Shown: one piece after another, positions 34,890 to 44,744 of the stretch
How positions within the stretch are numbered: the first letter of the stretch is position 1
Layout of the letters: every line of letters begins with the position of its first letter
Origin: Castellaniella defragrans_A
GTDB lineage: Bacteria > Pseudomonadota > Gammaproteobacteria > Burkholderiales > Burkholderiaceae_B
Reading direction: 5' to 3' (one strand)
Assembly: GCF_040394755.1 (NCBI RefSeq)
Contig: NZ_JBEBRQ010000009.1
Length of the DNA: 64,000 nt
The notes under the pieces: generated by a model
Seen by the model: only the letters and a program-made list of their open reading frames with translations
What the model was told of the DNA's origin: nothing
Databases searched by the model: none
Position numbers and translations under genes: made by a program

Positions 34890-35588
34890 TCAAGCCTTGC
34901 GCGTGGTGCGTTGTTCGATGCGTTTTTCCGGATTCGCGTTGAGCACGATCCGATGAACGTAGATCCCGGGCAGATGGATATCATCGGGATCGAAGGTGCC
35001 GGTAGGCACGATCTCCTCGACCTCGACGATCGTGATCCTGCCAGCCATCGCCACATTCGGATTGAAATTGCGCGCGGTGCGCCGGAAGCGCAGATTGCCG
35101 CTGCGATCGGCCTTCCAGGCCTTGACCAGCGAGACATCCGGCACCAGCGAGCGTTCCAGCACGTAGGTGCGGCCATCGAATTCGCGGGTTTCCTTGCCCT
35201 CGGCGACGATCGTGCCGACGCCGGTGGCCGTGAAGAATGCCGGAATACCTGCGCCGCCGGCACGCAGTTTTTCAGCCAGAGTCCCTTGCGGCGTGAACTC
35301 CAGTTCGAGTTCCTTGGCCAGGTACTGACGCTCGAATTCCTTGTTTTCGCCCACATAGGAAGCGATCATCTTGCGGATCTGGCGGGTCGCCAGCAACTGA
35401 CCCAGACCGAAGCCATCGACACCCGCATTGTTGCTGATGCAGGTCAGGTCACGCACGCCCGAATCGCGCAAGGCGGCAATCAGCGCCTCGGGGATTCCAC
35501 ACAATCCGAAGCCGCCGACGGCGATCAACTGGCCATCAGCGACGACCCCCTGCAAGGCCTCCGCGGCGCTGCCATAGACTTTTTCCAT
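34890..35588 (-). CDS. scoA: 3-oxoacid CoA-transferase subunit A
   Basis: 232 residues. The CoA-transferase family I subunit A motif GGFGLCGIPEALIAAL and the SYVGENKEFERQYLAKELE segment are present. It pairs with the adjacent scoB. The upstream thioesterase gene is on the same strand and 28 bp away, so all of these genes may share a transcript. Confidence 0.94.
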   Translation of the reverse strand: MEKVYGSAAEALQGVVADGQLIAVGGFGLCGIPEALIAALRDSGVRDLTCISNNAGVDGFGLGQLLATRQIRKMIASYVGENKEFERQYLAKELELEFTPQGTLAEKLRAGGAGIPAFFTATGVGTIVAEGKETREFDGRTYVLERSLVPDVSLVKAWKADRSGNLRFRRTARNFNPNVAMAGRITIVEVEEIVPTGTFDPDDIHLPGIYVHRIVLNANPEKRIEQRTTRKA

Positions 35589-35616
35589 GCTCTATTCCTT
35601 GTAGATGGACAATGGT

Positions 35617-36054
35617 TCAAACAGAAAAACAGCGTGCCAGCGCCTGGCGATCGGCATCGGTCCAGGCAGACGGGCGTCCGGTGGCGCGATCGGCGCACAC
35701 AAAAATATTGCGCCCGCGCGCATAGATGTCCTCTGGCGTATCGGCCCGCGCGATCCAGGTTTCCAGTTCGAGACTGGTCCGCCCCAGGCGCAGGATTTTC
35801 AGGCCCACGATAATCCGGGCAGGATACAACAGGGGCTTAAGAAAATCACACGAGGCATGGGCCAGCACGCCTGTGCGATCCGTCCCGTCAAATAATCCTA
35901 TCGCAACGCCCAGGCGCACGCGGGCCTCCTCGAAATAGCGAAAATAGACAGCATTATTGACATGGCCCAAGGCATCGAGGTCGCCCCAACGGACATCCAT
36001 GCGGGATAGAAATGCGCCCCCGACCGGTGCCGCGGCATCCAGATCCTCTGTCAT
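35617..36054 (-). CDS. Acyl-CoA thioesterase (4HBT hot-dog fold)
   Basis: 145 residues from the ATG at 36054; the frame continues to 36168 without homology. The 4-hydroxybenzoyl-CoA thioesterase motif DVRWGDLDALGHVNNAVYF has the catalytic aspartate, followed by YFEEARVRLG. It hydrolyses acyl-CoA esters in the cytosol; chain preference is not readable. It is divergent from the ETF-QO gene and upstream of scoAB, which fits fatty-acid and ketone metabolism. Confidence 0.9.
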   Translation of the reverse strand: MTEDLDAAAPVGGAFLSRMDVRWGDLDALGHVNNAVYFRYFEEARVRLGVAIGLFDGTDRTGVLAHASCDFLKPLLYPARIIVGLKILRLGRTSLELETWIARADTPEDIYARGRNIFVCADRATGRPSAWTDADRQALARCFSV

Positions 36055-36195
36055 TGCAAATCCTCCGCCATCCGCAAAACCCAAAACATGCAGTATAACG
36101 ATCTGCAATACAATAAGCCGGCATACAGCGGGGTGACACATACTGCGGGGTGACACCGCCAAAATCAAACTTCGATAACGGGAGCCACACCACCC

Positions 36196-37842
36196 ATGAG
36201 CGAACGCGAATCAATGGAATATGACGTCGTGATCGTCGGCGCCGGGCCTGCGGGCCTGTCGGCGGCGATCCGTCTCAAGCAACTGGCGGCCGAACGCGGC
36301 CAGGAGGTCGGCGTCTGTGTCCTCGAAAAGGCCGCCGAAATCGGCGCCCATATTCTTTCGGGGGCCGTGATGGATCCCAAGGCCCTGACCGAGCTCATCC
36401 CCGACTGGAAAGAGCGCGGCGCGCCGCTGGACGTACCGGTAACCGAGGACCAGTTCCTGTTCCTGACCCAGACCAAGAGCCGCGCCAATCCATCCTGGCT
36501 GCTGCCCGACTGTTTCAAGAACCACGGCAACTACATCGTCCGCCTGGGCCATGTCACGCGCTGGCTGGGCGAGCAGGCCGAGGCGCTGGGCGTGGATCTT
36601 TTCCCGGGCTTCGCGGCCGCCGAAATCCTGTACGACGAGGCCGGCGCGGTGCGCGGCGTGGCGACGGGCGACATGGGCGTGGCGCGCGACGGCAGCCATA
36701 CCGACCATTATCAGCCGGGCATGGAACTGCTGGCCCGCTACACGATTTTCGCCGAAGGCTCGCGCGGCCACCTGGGCCGCCAGCTGATCGAAAAATTCCG
36801 TCTCGACGCGGGGCGCGACCCCCAGAGCTATGCGATCGGCATCAAAGAGGTCTGGGAGGTCGACCCGGCCCAGTCGCATCCGGGGCGGGTGATCCACACG
36901 GCCGGCTGGCCCCTGGATTCGGACACCTACGGCGGCTCGTTCCTGTATCACATGGGCGAGGGGCTGGTGGCCGTGGGCCTGGTGGTCGGCCTGGACTACG
37001 CCAACCCGTGGCTGTCACCATTCGAGGAATTCCAGCGCTACAAGACGCATCCGGCGATCCGGCCGATCTTCGAGGGCGGCAAGCGCATCGCCTACGGCGC
37101 CCGTTCGCTGACGGCGGGCGGCCTGCTGTCGCTGCCCAAGCTCTGTTTCCCCGGCGGGGTACTGGTCGGCTGCGAGGCGGGCGTCCTGAATGCGTCGCGC
37201 ATCAAGGGCAGTCATTCGGCGATCAAGACCGGCGCCCTGGCGGCCGAGGCGGCGTTCGAGGCCCTGACGGCGGGCCGCTCCCACGACGAGCTGAGCGCCT
37301 ACCCGGCGGCTTTCGAGCGCTCGTGGCTGCATGCCGAGCTGAACAAATCGCGCAATTTCAAGCAGTGGTTCAAAAAGGGCCGCACGGTCGGCACGCTGAT
37401 GACGGGCATCGAGCAGTGGCTGCTCAAGGGGAATATTCCCTGGACGGTCCACCGCCAAAAACCCGATCACGCCTGTCTGCAGCCGGCGGCGGAATGCGCG
37501 CGCATCGATTATCCGAAACCCGACGGCAAGCTGACGTTCGACCGCCTGAGTTCGGTGTTCATTTCGAACACGAACCATGACGAGGATGAGCCGGTGCATT
37601 TGACGCTGAAGGATGCGTCAGTGCCGGTGACGGTGAACCTGGCAAAGTTCGGCGGCCCGGAGGCGCGGTTCTGTCCGGCGGGGGTGTATGAGTTCGTCAA
37701 GACCGAAACCGGCGAGGATCGCTTGCAGATCAATGCGCAGAACTGTATCCACTGCAAGACCTGCGACATCAAGGACCCGACGCAGAATATCGTGTGGGTG
37801 ACGCCTCAGGGGGGCGAAGGGCCGGTCTATAACGGGATGTAA
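36196..37842 (+). CDS. Electron transfer flavoprotein-ubiquinone oxidoreductase
   Basis: 548 residues. Carries electrons from acyl-CoA dehydrogenases, via ETF, to the quinone pool at the inner membrane. The N-terminal FAD site is VIVGAGPAGLSAAIRL. The C-terminal 4Fe-4S domain has CPAGVYEFV and CIHCKTCDIKDPTQNIVWV. The middle region includes GSHSAIKTGALAAEAAFEAL. Single gene with 141 bp to the divergent thioesterase, and followed by a two-way terminator. Confidence 0.96.
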   Translation: MSERESMEYDVVIVGAGPAGLSAAIRLKQLAAERGQEVGVCVLEKAAEIGAHILSGAVMDPKALTELIPDWKERGAPLDVPVTEDQFLFLTQTKSRANPSWLLPDCFKNHGNYIVRLGHVTRWLGEQAEALGVDLFPGFAAAEILYDEAGAVRGVATGDMGVARDGSHTDHYQPGMELLARYTIFAEGSRGHLGRQLIEKFRLDAGRDPQSYAIGIKEVWEVDPAQSHPGRVIHTAGWPLDSDTYGGSFLYHMGEGLVAVGLVVGLDYANPWLSPFEEFQRYKTHPAIRPIFEGGKRIAYGARSLTAGGLLSLPKLCFPGGVLVGCEAGVLNASRIKGSHSAIKTGALAAEAAFEALTAGRSHDELSAYPAAFERSWLHAELNKSRNFKQWFKKGRTVGTLMTGIEQWLLKGNIPWTVHRQKPDHACLQPAAECARIDYPKPDGKLTFDRLSSVFISNTNHDEDEPVHLTLKDASVPVTVNLAKFGGPEARFCPAGVYEFVKTETGEDRLQINAQNCIHCKTCDIKDPTQNIVWVTPQGGEGPVYNGM

Positions 37843-37989
37843 GCCGAGGGGGCGTTCTGGCCGGATGCGGCTGTAGTCCGGATTCGTTTTTCAGACGCCC
37901 TCTGTCCCTACTGACCTACCGCCAACCGGACGGGCCTGCCGATGCGGCCGCTGGGCTTCCTCCTGCGGGAACCCCAACTCCAGGAACAG

Positions 37990-38036
37990 AGTAGCGCGGA
38001 ATCCGGTTGCCTCACCGGAGTCGCGCGCTACTTTTC
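37990..38036. terminator. Probable bidirectional terminator between ETF-QO and acs
   Basis: Long hairpin with arms AGTAGCGCG/CGCGCTACT and an inner ATCCGG/CCGGA pairing, with TTTT on the plus side. It sits between two convergent genes. Confidence 0.65.
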
Positions 38037-38047
38037 TGCTCTACCGG

Positions 38048-40027
38048 CTACTGAACCTTGGCCAGTTGCTCCAGGATTCCCGGATTTTCCAGGGTCGAGA
38101 TATCCTGCGTGATGGCCTCGCCGGTGGCGACCACGCGCAGCAGGCGGCGCATGATCTTGCCCGAGCGGGTCTTGGGCAGGTTTTCGCCGAAGCGGATTTC
38201 ACGCGGCTTGGCGATGGGGCCGATTTCCTTGGCGACCCAGTCGCGCAATTGCTTGGCCATGGCGGTAGCGGCATCGCCCTGCGGCAGGGGGCCGTTGAGG
38301 ACGACGAAGGCCACGACGGCCTCGCCGGTGGTGTCGTCCGGGCGGCCCACGACGGCGGCCTCGGCCACCAGCTCGTGCGCGACCAGGGCCGATTCGACCT
38401 CCATCGTGCCCAGACGGTGACCCGAGACGTTGAGCACATCGTCGATGCGGCCCATGATCCAGAAATAGCCGTCCTTGTCGCGCTGCGCCCCGTCCCCCGC
38501 CAGGTAGTAGCCCCTGAGCTCCTCCGGGAAGTAGCCTTTCTGAAAGCGCTCGGGATTGCCCCAGATGGTGCGGATCATGGAGGGCCACGGCCGGCGGATG
38601 ACCAGGAAGCCGCCCTTGCCGCGCTCGACCTCCTCGCCGGTTTCGTCCACGATCGCCGCGTCGATGCCCGGCAGGGGCAGCGTGCAGGAACCGGGCTTGA
38701 GCGGCGTGACGCCCGGCAGGGGGGTGATCATGTGGGCGCCGGTTTCGGTCTGCCACCAGGTGTCGATCACCGGGCAGCGCTGGCGGCCGACATTGTTGTA
38801 GTACCAGACCCAGGCTTCGGGATTGATGGGCTCGCCCACCGAACCGATGATGCGCAGGGAATCCAGATTGAATTCGCGCGGATGGACTTTGGCATCGCTT
38901 TCGGCGAGCTTGGTGAGCGAACGGATGGCCGTGGGCGCGGTATAGAACACCGTGACCTTGTGTTGCTCGATCATGCGCCAGAACCGGGCGGCATCCGGAT
39001 AGGTCGGAATCCCCTCGAAGACCACCTGCGTGACGCCGGCGGCCAGGGGGCCATAGGTCACGTAGGAATGGCCGGTGACCCAACCCACATCGGCCGTGCA
39101 CCAGAAGACGTCGTCGGGCTTGGCGTCGAAGGTCCATTTCATGGTCATCAGCGCCATCAGCAGATAGCCCGCCGAGGCGTGCTGCACGCCCTTGGGCTTG
39201 CCGGTGGAGCCGGAGGTGTACAGGATGAAAAGCGGGTGATCCGCATCCACGGGAACGGGCGGGCAATTGTCCGACTGACCGGCGATGACGTCGTGCCACC
39301 ACAGATCGCGGCCATCCTGCCACTGCACCGGACTGCCGGCGCGCTTGTAGGTGATGACGTGGCGCACGCCCTCGCAGCCGCCCATGGCCAGGGCCTCGTC
39401 GACGGCATCCTTGAGAGGAATGGTCTTGCCGCCGCGGACCTGGGCATCGGCGGTGATGACCAGCGTCGCGCCCACATCGACCGCGCGTTCGTGGATGCTC
39501 TTGGACGAAAAGCCCCCGAACACGACCGAATGAATGATGCCCAGCCGCGCGCAGGCATGCATGGCCACGACCGCCTCGATCGACATCGGCAGATAGATGA
39601 TGGCCCGCTCGCCAGCCTTGAAGCCCAGGCCCTTGAGGGCGTTGGCGAACTGGCTGACGCGCGCCAGCAGTTCCTTGTAGGTGACCTTGGTCACCTGGCC
39701 GTCATCCGCCTCGAAAATCAGCGCCACGTGGTTTTCCACGGGGGTGCCCATGTGCTTGTCGAGACAGTTGGCCGACACGTTCATCTGGCCGTCCGGATAC
39801 CACTTGTAGAACGGCGCGTTGGATTCGTCGAGCACCTGCGTAAAGGGGCGGTCCCAGATCAGGTTTTCGCGGGCCAGACGCCCCCAGAACGCATCCGGAT
39901 CGCGCTGGGCCTCATCGCACAGGGCCTGGTACTGCGCCATGCCCGAGATGTTGGCCTGCCGGACCAAGTCCTCTGAAGGCGGGTACACCCGATTCTCGAC
40001 CAGTATGGATTCAATCTCCGTCGTCAT
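38048..40027 (-). CDS. acs: Acetate--CoA ligase
   Basis: 659 residues. Activates acetate to acetyl-CoA through acetyl-AMP. The AMP-binding P-loop is YTSGSTGKPKGVQHA. WWQTETGAHMITPLPG lies in the acyl pocket; tryptophan there favours small acids. The C-terminal lysine target of acetylation is in LPKTRSGKIMRRLLR. It is longer than, and only moderately similar to, the nearby propionyl-CoA synthetase, so both are needed. The acs promoter lies in the 137 bp before the downstream neighbour. Confidence 0.97.
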   Translation of the reverse strand: MTTEIESILVENRVYPPSEDLVRQANISGMAQYQALCDEAQRDPDAFWGRLARENLIWDRPFTQVLDESNAPFYKWYPDGQMNVSANCLDKHMGTPVENHVALIFEADDGQVTKVTYKELLARVSQFANALKGLGFKAGERAIIYLPMSIEAVVAMHACARLGIIHSVVFGGFSSKSIHERAVDVGATLVITADAQVRGGKTIPLKDAVDEALAMGGCEGVRHVITYKRAGSPVQWQDGRDLWWHDVIAGQSDNCPPVPVDADHPLFILYTSGSTGKPKGVQHASAGYLLMALMTMKWTFDAKPDDVFWCTADVGWVTGHSYVTYGPLAAGVTQVVFEGIPTYPDAARFWRMIEQHKVTVFYTAPTAIRSLTKLAESDAKVHPREFNLDSLRIIGSVGEPINPEAWVWYYNNVGRQRCPVIDTWWQTETGAHMITPLPGVTPLKPGSCTLPLPGIDAAIVDETGEEVERGKGGFLVIRRPWPSMIRTIWGNPERFQKGYFPEELRGYYLAGDGAQRDKDGYFWIMGRIDDVLNVSGHRLGTMEVESALVAHELVAEAAVVGRPDDTTGEAVVAFVVLNGPLPQGDAATAMAKQLRDWVAKEIGPIAKPREIRFGENLPKTRSGKIMRRLLRVVATGEAITQDISTLENPGILEQLAKVQ

Positions 40028-40164
40028 GATGATGGCTTGCTCCTAAAATTTGACTGTACTTGAATGGGCTCTATTTGTATTTTTAAGTGTCCATTACCCG
40101 CAACCGTACTGCACGATGCTTACTCATAGCTGACAAATGCAACGAAAACATGGCGACGGCCCCG

Positions 40165-41466
40165 TCAGTGCGTCGCAGCGGCATCGCGGCTGCGCAGCCC
40201 CCGCCCGAAATCAAGGCCGGCCAGGACCCCCAGGCCGGCGATGAAGAACACGCCCGTGGCCAGCAGCCCCAGGCGATGGTTGCCATCCGTGGCCCAGACC
40301 ACCAGACCATAGCACAAAGGCCCCACCACCGCGGCAAGCTGTACCGCGAAAGACCACAGCGCATAGAATTCGGCCGGCCGGCGGGTCGGCGCCAGCACAC
40401 CCACCATGGCCCGGCCGGCGCTCTGGCTGGTCCCCATGCACAGACCGGCCAGAATCGCGGCCGCCCAGAACGTGCGCACGTCCCGGGCGGCGGCCGCCAG
40501 GGCGACCATCAGCAGCCAGCCGGCCAACGTCGCCGCCAGCGCGCGCTTGTGGCCGATCCGATCCTGGACATAGCCGAATGCAAAAGCGCCCAGGGCCGCG
40601 GCGATATTGACGAGAAACACCAATAGCATGGTCTGCCGCATCTGGAACCCCATGACCTCGGTGGCATAGACCGCCGCCAGCGTAATCACCACAGTGATGC
40701 CCGCCTGATAGCAGGCGATGCACAGCAACAGGCGGCGGAAATCCGGAAAATCGTGGCGTGTCTCCCGCCAGGCGCGCAGCAGGTTGGCGAGCAGCGGCCG
40801 GGATTCCCCACCCCCCGGCGCCGCCCGTTCACGCAACCACAGCAGCGCAGGGATGGCCGCGAGGGCGAACAACGCCGCCGTGGACAGCATGACCCAAGGG
40901 ACGTAGTGCTGGGCCGTTTCGCCCCGGGCCTCGCCGCGCGTCGCAATCCAGAGGGCCACGCCCAGGGCGAGCATCCCGCCGCAGTAGCCAAAACTCCAAC
41001 CCCAGCCCGACACCCGCCCCATCGATTCCGCGCGGGCCAGTCCCGGCAGAAAAGAGGCGACCGCCGCTTCGCCGACGCAATAGCAGTAGTTCGACAGCGC
41101 CAGGCACAGCAAGCCCCAGGCCACGTCCCCCGGGCCCACGCTCGCCAGCAGCGCGGTGCCGGCGACGCAACCCGCAGTGCTGGTGAACAGCAGCCGGCGC
41201 TTGGCCGCGCGGGCATCGGCGCGCGCGCCCAGGCCCGGCATGGTCAGCATCACCGCCAGATAGGACAGGGACAGGGCGGCGGTCAGCGCCAGCGTCCCCC
41301 AATGACGGCCGGCCGCCACAATACCGACGAAATAGGCATTGAATACCGTGGTCAGGACGACCGTGGTGTAGCCCGAATTGGCGAAGTCGTACATCGCCCA
41401 GGACCAGAGCTCGCGGCGGCCGACTCCCGGTCGCAGCGCCGCGCCGCGAGTCGGCCCGGCACTCAA
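40165..41466 (-). CDS. UMF1-family MFS transporter
   Basis: 433 residues if translation begins at the TTG at 41466, whose last bases form the prpE stop (TTGA overlap). No ATG fits the conserved N-terminus RRELWSWAMYDFANSGYTTV, which identifies the UMF1/Atg22-like MFS group. About twelve membrane helices. The substrate of bacterial UMF1 proteins is not established. The direct coupling to prpE suggests a role with propionate or a related acid, but that is inference. Confidence 0.85.
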   Translation of the reverse strand: MSAGPTRGAALRPGVGRRELWSWAMYDFANSGYTTVVLTTVFNAYFVGIVAAGRHWGTLALTAALSLSYLAVMLTMPGLGARADARAAKRRLLFTSTAGCVAGTALLASVGPGDVAWGLLCLALSNYCYCVGEAAVASFLPGLARAESMGRVSGWGWSFGYCGGMLALGVALWIATRGEARGETAQHYVPWVMLSTAALFALAAIPALLWLRERAAPGGGESRPLLANLLRAWRETRHDFPDFRRLLLCIACYQAGITVVITLAAVYATEVMGFQMRQTMLLVFLVNIAAALGAFAFGYVQDRIGHKRALAATLAGWLLMVALAAAARDVRTFWAAAILAGLCMGTSQSAGRAMVGVLAPTRRPAEFYALWSFAVQLAAVVGPLCYGLVVWATDGNHRLGLLATGVFFIAGLGVLAGLDFGRGLRSRDAAATH

Positions 41467-43349
41467 AGCGCCGCGCGGATCTGGTCGAGCGCGCTCGAAT
41501 CCTCGATGGTCGTCAGGTCGCCGGGATCGCGCCCCTCGCACAGCGCCACGATGGCGCGGCGCAGCACCTTGCCCGAACGGGTCTTGGGCAGGCTGTTGAC
41601 GAAGCAGATCCGGGCCGGACGGGCCACGGCGCCGTTGCGCTGCTCGATGACTTTCTTGATCTCGGCCTCGAGGCGGTCGCGCGCGCCGTCATCGGCCAGC
41701 AGATCGGGATCGCGCAACACCGCGAAAGCCACGGCCTCCTGCCCCTTGACCGAGTCGGCAATCCCCACCACGGCCGATTCCGCCACGGCGGGGTGCGTAT
41801 TGACCGATTCCTCGATCTCGCGCGTGCCCAGGCGATGTCCGGCCACGTTGATGACGTCGTCGGTACGGCCCAGGATGTACCAGTAGCCATCCTCGTCGAA
41901 CAGCCCCCAGTCGGAAGTCGAATACAGCATGCGCCCGGGAAAGGACTCGAAGTACGTGCGCACGAAACGCTCGTCGCTGCCCCAGATCGTGCTCATGGCG
42001 CCCGGCGGCAACGGCGGCTGGATCGCCACCACGCCTTTGGTCCCCGGACCGCAATCCTCGCCCGTGGCCTCATCGACCACCCGCACATCGTAGCCATAGA
42101 CCGGAAAGGACGGGCTGCCGAAGCGCGTCGGGACGTTCTCGACGCCCGGCAGCGCCGACAGGATCGGCCAGCCCGTCTCGGTCTGCCAGTAATTGTCGAT
42201 GACCGGTTTGCCCAGAGCCTCGGACAGCCACTGGCCGGTCTGCGCATCCAGGGGCTCGCCCGCCAGATAGATGCGTTCGAGGCTGGACAGGTCGTGACGG
42301 CGCAGCAGCTCGGGATCGTGCTTTTTGAGCACGCGCACCGCAGTCGGGGCCGAGAACAGGACGTTGACCTTGTACTGCTCGACGATGCGCCAGAGGACGG
42401 CGGCATCCGGGCGCACCGGGGTGCCTTCGTACAGGACGCTGGCCTGGCCATTGATCAAAGGCCCGTAGATCACGTAGGAATGGCCCACCACCCAGCCCAC
42501 ATCGCTGGTCGAGAAATACACATCGCCCGGCTTGCCGGCATAGATGTATTCCATCGACGTGGCCAGGGCCACGGCATAGCCGCCGGTGTCGCGCTGGACG
42601 CCCTTGGGGTTGCCCGTGGTCCCGGAGGTATACAGCACGTAGGACGGATCGCTGGACTCCAGCCAGACGACCGGCACATGCGCATCCAGATGGCGGGCGC
42701 GCATCGGCGCATAGGCCAGGTCCCGGCCCTCGCGCAGGGTGAAAGGAACGAGGCCGCGATCGACGATGACCACGTGCTCGGGCGAGTGGCTGGAAATCTC
42801 GATGGCCTTGTCCAGCAGCGGCTTGTAGGCGATGGACTTGCCGCCGCGCGAGCCGGCATCGGTCGAGATCACCACCTTGGGCCGCGCATCATTGATGCGC
42901 TGGGCCAGATTGTGCGATGCGAATCCCCCGAACACCACCGAATGAATGGCGCCGATGCGCACGCAGGCGAGCATGAAGAACATGATCTGGGGAATCATCG
43001 GCAGGTAGATCAGCACACGATCGCCCTTGACGACCCCGAGCTCCTGCAAAATAGCGGCCGCGGCATTGACCTCGCGCGCCAGATCGGCGCGCGTATAGAC
43101 AATTTCCTGATCGACCTCGGTGGATACCCAGATCAGCGCCGGCTGATCCCCCTGGGTATCGAGCCAGCGATCCACGGCGTTGTAGCACAGGTTCGTGCGC
43201 CCCCCGACGAACCAGCGGGCAAACGGCGGATTCGAATAATCCAGCACCTGCTGGAAAGGGGTTTCCCAATGAATACGCTGGGCCTCCCGCCGCCAGAACG
43301 AATCCCGCTCTGTGATGGATTGGCGATGAAACTCGTGCGTCTTCTGCAT
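41463..43349 (-). CDS. prpE: Propionate--CoA ligase
   Basis: 628 residues from the ATG at 43349, preceded by AGGAGG-like sequence. PrpE-type AMP-forming ligase: P-loop YTSGTTGNPKGVQRD, NYWQTETGWPILSALPG, and the acetylatable lysine in LPKTRSGKVLRRAIV. PrpE has a characteristic N-terminus (FHRQSITERDSFWRREAQRI), seen here. It activates propionate for the methylcitrate or methylmalonyl route; no prpBCD genes lie nearby. Confidence 0.93.
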   Translation of the reverse strand: MQKTHEFHRQSITERDSFWRREAQRIHWETPFQQVLDYSNPPFARWFVGGRTNLCYNAVDRWLDTQGDQPALIWVSTEVDQEIVYTRADLAREVNAAAAILQELGVVKGDRVLIYLPMIPQIMFFMLACVRIGAIHSVVFGGFASHNLAQRINDARPKVVISTDAGSRGGKSIAYKPLLDKAIEISSHSPEHVVIVDRGLVPFTLREGRDLAYAPMRARHLDAHVPVVWLESSDPSYVLYTSGTTGNPKGVQRDTGGYAVALATSMEYIYAGKPGDVYFSTSDVGWVVGHSYVIYGPLINGQASVLYEGTPVRPDAAVLWRIVEQYKVNVLFSAPTAVRVLKKHDPELLRRHDLSSLERIYLAGEPLDAQTGQWLSEALGKPVIDNYWQTETGWPILSALPGVENVPTRFGSPSFPVYGYDVRVVDEATGEDCGPGTKGVVAIQPPLPPGAMSTIWGSDERFVRTYFESFPGRMLYSTSDWGLFDEDGYWYILGRTDDVINVAGHRLGTREIEESVNTHPAVAESAVVGIADSVKGQEAVAFAVLRDPDLLADDGARDRLEAEIKKVIEQRNGAVARPARICFVNSLPKTRSGKVLRRAIVALCEGRDPGDLTTIEDSSALDQIRAAL

Positions 43350-43460
43350 TGCTGCTCTCCTCCTGTGCGCGATCACCCGCCATGGCATACGCGATGCCTG
43401 CCGGTTCACCTCGAAATCTTGATTGGCCTACATGCTACACCCGAAAGCCGGGGGCACCTA

Positions 43461-43488
43461 CTCCCGGGACATCCCTAATCCCCGGGAG
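43461..43488. repeat. 8-bp inverted repeat in the prpE/NlpC divergent region
   Basis: CTCCCGGG and CCCGGGAG, 12 bp apart, in the 251-bp gap between divergent genes. It may be an operator or hairpin; no other signal is clear in this gap. Confidence 0.4.
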
Positions 43489-43600
43489 GGTTCGCGCACC
43501 CCCAGCCCAGGGCCGGATTTGCCCGCGCGCTTTACCCGAGTGCCAGGATTGGCTAAACTCGCCGGATTGGTCATTTTTTCGGACCCTAAAAAAACGAGCC

Positions 43601-44320
43601 ATGCCACCGCCACATTCGCCTCGACGACCCGTTTTTTCGCACGCACTGTCCCGGCTGTCAAAGCTCGCCATGTGCGCGGCCGCCCTGGCCCTGGCCGGTT
43701 GCGCGGCCCAGCCGAAACAGACTGCCGACACCTCCTCGCTGCACCTGCTGCGCAGTTCCTACCTCGCCCAGACCCAATCCGACCCCCTCGGAGCCTGGCT
43801 CAAGACCGACGACAGTCTGGCGATCGATCGCCCCGATTCCCAGAATTACGATACCGCCGCCCCCAAGACACTCGTGTCGACGGCCATGAAGTTCCTCGGG
43901 GTCAAGTACCGCTACGGTGGCGGATCGCCCGGCGAAGGCTTCGACTGCAGCGGGCTGGTCGCCTACGCCGCCGAAAAATCACTGGGTCTCAAACTGCCGC
44001 GCAGCGCCCGCGAAATGGCGCATACCGGCATCTCGGTCGATCGCGAAGAACTGCGCCGCGGGGATCTGGTGTTTTTCAATACCCGCGGGCACCGCAACTC
44101 GCACGTGGGGATCTATCTCGGCGACCACAAGTTCGTCCATGCCCCGCGCACCGGCGCCAAGGTGCGCGTCGAGAGCATGGACCTCGCCTACTGGCGCAAA
44201 CGCTACAACGGCGCGCGCCGCCTCGAGGTCGAAACCCAGACGGCTGCCGCGACACCCCAGGAACAAAGCCGCCAGAGCGCCGCAAAAAAGCCGCGCCAAA
44301 GCGTCAAGTCCAAGCGCTGA
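43601..44320 (+). CDS. NlpC/P60-family lipoprotein (cell-wall peptidase)
   Basis: 239 residues from the ATG at 43601. The frame is open back to 43349, but only this start gives a signal peptide with lipobox LALAGC (C34). The mature NlpC/P60 domain has the catalytic C116 (GFDCSGLV), H168 (SHVGIYLG) and H180 (FVHAP). Such enzymes cut peptide cross-links in peptidoglycan, as Spr/MepS does. The C-terminus is a Lys/Arg/Ser-rich tail of about 30 residues. Confidence 0.93.
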   Translation: MPPPHSPRRPVFSHALSRLSKLAMCAAALALAGCAAQPKQTADTSSLHLLRSSYLAQTQSDPLGAWLKTDDSLAIDRPDSQNYDTAAPKTLVSTAMKFLGVKYRYGGGSPGEGFDCSGLVAYAAEKSLGLKLPRSAREMAHTGISVDREELRRGDLVFFNTRGHRNSHVGIYLGDHKFVHAPRTGAKVRVESMDLAYWRKRYNGARRLEVETQTAAATPQEQSRQSAAKKPRQSVKSKR

Positions 44321-44336
44321 CGCCTCTCCCCTTCAA

Positions 44337-44717
44337 TCAATCACACGCAACGGCGGCGATGGCCCTGCTGCCGCGTCCCGCTCTGGGCGCCTCATCGCGG
44401 ATCGAACACGTCTCGCAATAACCGCATTGATCCAGCGCCTGCTTGACGCTGCAGACCGAGCGCCGGCACGCCATCACCTGAACGCCCGCCCGCTGGGCCG
44501 CCGTGCGAAAGGTTTTCATCACGTTATGACCCAGGAAATCCGTCAGCAGGATCACCAGATCGGTTCCCGAAGGCAATTGCGGGGTTTTCTTTTGATGGGA
44601 GGGATCGCGCCCGCTGATATGATGGCGAATAGCGATGTTGTGATCTCTGAGCAGATCGGGAATGTTGCCCAATCGATCTGCGCCGACAATGAGTGCACTG
44701 ACTGTTTGCTGCGCCAT
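44337..44717 (-). CDS. DUF2325 protein with a Cys-rich C-terminus
   Basis: 126 residues. The first 90 match DUF2325: SALIVGADRLGNIPDLL, TDLVILLTDFLGHNVMK and VMACRRSVCSVKQAL. The tail adds C98-GY-C101-ET-C104, with further cysteines at 84, 89 and 125, which could bind a metal or Fe-S cluster. A Fur box lies 30-60 bp upstream, so iron probably represses it. Function unknown. The convergent NlpC/P60 gene ends 16 bp away. Confidence 0.85.
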   Translation of the reverse strand: MAQQTVSALIVGADRLGNIPDLLRDHNIAIRHHISGRDPSHQKKTPQLPSGTDLVILLTDFLGHNVMKTFRTAAQRAGVQVMACRRSVCSVKQALDQCGYCETCSIRDEAPRAGRGSRAIAAVACD

Positions 44718-44744
44718 GGGATGACTCCTGAAGGGCTAAGGATA

